Under the pieces are notes generated by a model. It was not told where the DNA came from. It saw only the letters and a program-made list of their open reading frames with translations, and did not search any database. From Cupriavidus sp. UYMMa02A (GTDB taxonomy: Bacteria > Pseudomonadota > Gammaproteobacteria > Burkholderiales > Burkholderiaceae), in contig LRMT01000066.1 of the NCBI GenBank assembly GCA_001725945.1, forward strand, positions 34,846 to 98,845: a DNA stretch of 64,000 nucleotides. Reading direction: 5' to 3'. Positions 62,044 through 64,000 of this stretch are shown piece by piece. Every line of letters begins with the position of its first letter. Position 1 is the first letter of the stretch. Position numbers and translations under genes: made by a program.

Positions 62044-63803
62044 ATGCTCCGAGGTTCCGACCGCCTGACGGGCGAGCACGACACGCTTGCCTCGCAAGCT
62101 GCCCTGCCGTGGCATAGGCGCCGCTTCGGCGGCGTTCCGCTGATGGTGCTGGCCGGCGTCTGCGCGGTGATCGTGCTGCTGTGGTTCGGTACGCTGGGCA
62201 TGCGCCACCTGATCGGACCCGATGAAGGCCGCTATGCGGAAATCGCGCGCGAGATGTTCGTCAGCGGCGACTGGGTGACGATCCGCTACAACGCGCTGAA
62301 GTATTTTGAGAAGCCGCCATTCCACATGTGGGTGACGGCGCTGTCTTATGCGGTGTTCGGCATTGGCGACTGGCAGGCGCGGCTGTGCGTAGCCCTGGCC
62401 GGTGCCATCGGCCTGGTGGCGTCCGTGCTGGCTGCGAACCGCTGGTTTGGCGCGCGCGCAGCACTGCTCACCGGGCTGGTTCTGGTCGCAGCGCCGATGT
62501 GGAGCGTGGCAGCGCATTTCAACACGCTGGACATGACGCTGTCGGGAGCCATGGCCTGCGTGCTGGCGTTCATGCTGCTTGCGCAGCACCCCGATGCCAC
62601 CCCCGCCGTCCGCCGCAACTGGATGCTCGCGTGCTGGCTGGCCATGGGCGTGGCCATCCTGACCAAGGGACTGGTCGGCCTGGCGCTGCCCGGGCTGGTG
62701 CTCGTGATCTACATGATCATCACCCGTGATCTTGCCCTGTGGCGCCGCCTGCATCTGGTGAGCGGCATCGCGCTGATGCTGCTGGTCGCCGTGCCGTGGT
62801 TCTGGCTGGTGTCCGAACGCAATCCGGAGTTCCTGCGCTTCTTCTTCATCCACGAGCACTGGCAGCGCTACACGTCGAACGTGCATTCCCGCAAGGGTCC
62901 GCTGCTCTACTTCGTGCCGCTCGTGCTCGGCGGTTTCCTGCCGTGGCTGGGCCTGGTTCCGCGCATGTGGCGCGCGGTGCGCGAGCGCGCCGGCGTGACG
63001 GCCGGCTCCGCGCCGCGGCCGTTCCAGCCCGCCCTGCTCGCCGCCATCTGGGCCGTCGCCATCTTTGGCTTCTTCAGCCTGTCGCACTCGAAGCTGCCTG
63101 GCTATATCCTGCCGATCTTCCGGCGCTGGCATCCTCGGCGGCGTCGCGCTGGATTCGATCTCCGAACGCTCCTGGCGCCGCCAGCTTGTGGCCGGGCTGG
63201 CAATCGGGGCAATCGGACTGCTGGCAAGCCTGCGTCGCCACGCTGAACTCGAACAACACACCCAATGCGCTGTATCGCGCCTATGCCATCTGGGCGGCAG
63301 TCGCGTTCGGGCTGATCATCGCCAGCACGCTCGCCGCCCGCTGGCTGCTGCCGCGGCGAGGACTGATGGCAAGCATCACGGTCTACGCACTCGGCATGTG
63401 CATCGCGTTCACCGCCGCGCTGCTCGGCCATGAAGTCATCGGCCGCTCGGCTTCGGGCATCGACATGATCGCGCCCGTGGCGCGCGTACTGCGGCCGGAG
63501 ATGAAGCTATACAGCGTGCGCGTGCTGGATCATACGCTGCCGTGGTACCTGCACCACCCGCTGGTCATGGTCGAACGCCCTGACGAACTGGAATTCGGCG
63601 TTACCCAGGAGCCGCAGAAATGGCTGCCGACCACTGCGGCGTTCCTCGCCGCGTGGCAGGACGGCAAGCCCGCCATGGCGATCATGTCGCCACAAACCTT
63701 CGCCGAACTGAGCCAGCAGGCGCCCATGTACGTGGTCGCGCGCGACTGGCGCCGCGTAGCCGTGGCCAACTTTGCCGTGAACATCCCGGCACAGCCGCGC
63801 TAA
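62044..63803 (+). CDS. arnT: ArnT-like lipid A aminoarabinose / dolichyl-phosphate-mannose-type glycosyltransferase (several frameshifts)
   Basis: Integral membrane GT-C glycosyltransferase of about 587 aa. GPDEGRYAEIAREM in the first periplasmic loop and EKPPFHMWVTALSYAVFG are the ArnT/PMT signature with the catalytic Asp/Glu; many hydrophobic helices follow. In ArnT, aminoarabinose is moved from undecaprenyl phosphate to lipid A. Breaks lie near 63122, 63130 and 63230 (short G/C runs). ATG at 62044 is used; it lacks a strong ribosome site. The next gene is ArnA-dehydrogenase-like, which supports the assignment. Confidence 0.82.
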
Positions 63804-63834
63804 ACCGGCATCGGCGTATCTTTACGCTTAACCC

Positions 63835-64000
63835 ATGCAACAACCCACTTCCATGCAAGGCAAGAAAGTCCTCATCCTTGGCGTCAACGGCTTCATCGGC
63901 CACCACCTGACGCGCCGCATCCTGGAAACCACGCCGTGGGAGGTCTACGGCATGGACATGTCGTCCGACCGCCTCGGTGACCTGGTCGACCATCCGCGCA
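63835..64000 (+). CDS. NAD-dependent UDP-glucuronate decarboxylase-like (ArnA C-domain type), 3'-truncated
   Basis: The visible 55 residues include the Rossmann motif VLILGVNGFIGHHLTRRIL followed by TTPWEVYGMDM and RLGDLVDHP, closely resembling the dehydrogenase domain of ArnA, which oxidises and decarboxylates UDP-glucuronate. Here it starts as a separate protein with no formyltransferase domain in front. The gene runs off the window. ATG at 63853 is a second possible start. Confidence 0.8.
   Translation, partial: MQQPTSMQGKKVLILGVNGFIGHHLTRRILETTPWEVYGMDMSSDRLGDLVDHPR

Noticed and set aside
1..64000. CRISPR arrays, insertion sequences, prophage or integrase genes.
   Set aside because: I saw no regularly spaced direct repeats of CRISPR size, no transposase or integrase motifs, and no terminal inverted repeats. 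The two tandem arrays found have units of only 10 and 11 bp.

Overview
The window is chromosomal DNA from a betaproteobacterium, almost certainly a Cupriavidus species. The best evidence is a phaC-phaA-phaB-phaR polyhydroxybutyrate locus with bktB nearby, whose proteins read as close but non-identical relatives of the Cupriavidus necator enzymes. Supporting evidence is high GC, a tig-clpP-clpX-lon cluster and Burkholderiales-type gene neighbourhoods. No insertion sequence, prophage, CRISPR array or plasmid function was seen. The only accessory-looking item is a small brnTA toxin-antitoxin remnant beside a tRNA-Leu gene.

Layout. 1-2.7 kb: 3' end of pgi, an ABC ATPase (ybbA-like) and divergent tesA. 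2.7-5.2 kb: ppiD and a tRNA-Val/tRNA-Asp pair. 5.3-11.6 kb: the protein quality-control cluster tig-clpP-clpX-lon, on the minus strand. 11.7-15.1 kb: mnmC, rlmJ and a VanZ-like protein. 15.2-16.0 kb: brnTA and tRNA-Leu. 16.3-21.1 kb: a small secreted Cys-rich protein and an RND efflux pair. 21.4-24.0 kb: hpnD, an M20-type amidohydrolase and a small exported protein. 24.3-28.0 kb: ompR-envZ and an MHS-type transporter. 28.2-29.4 kb: ahpC-ahpD. 29.6-36.4 kb: a GNAT, ispDF, mfd and argE. 36.5-41.3 kb: an exported M20D amidohydrolase, serB, a DUF2789 protein, a metC-like lyase and a lipoprotein. 41.3-50.8 kb: bktB, rimO, dusC, phaR, phaB, phaA, phaC and a small membrane protein. 50.8-59.7 kb: pgeF, rluD, bamD, a DinG-type helicase, a YdcH-like protein, a periplasmic coiled-coil protein and tex. 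59.8-64 kb: a PmrAB/QseBC-type two-component system divergent from arnT-like and arnA-dehydrogenase-like genes, with a candidate PmrA box between them.

How they work together. The pha genes and bktB make and regulate PHB; PhaA supplies C4 units and BktB can supply longer ones. The tig-clp-lon cluster folds and degrades proteins, and ahpC-ahpD removes peroxides. The last 4 kb looks like a self-contained aminoarabinose lipid A modification locus with its own sensor-regulator pair.

Quality warning. About thirty genes, many of them essential (tig, bamD, ispD, and also lon, clpP, mfd and phaC), are broken by single-base frameshifts. Where I reconstructed the sequence, the frame is nearly always restored by adding one base to a short G or C run, for example GG read as G. 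I read this as systematic undercalling in the assembly, not gene decay. Such genes are therefore given as whole CDS spans with the break positions noted; lengths quoted for them are after restoring the frame.
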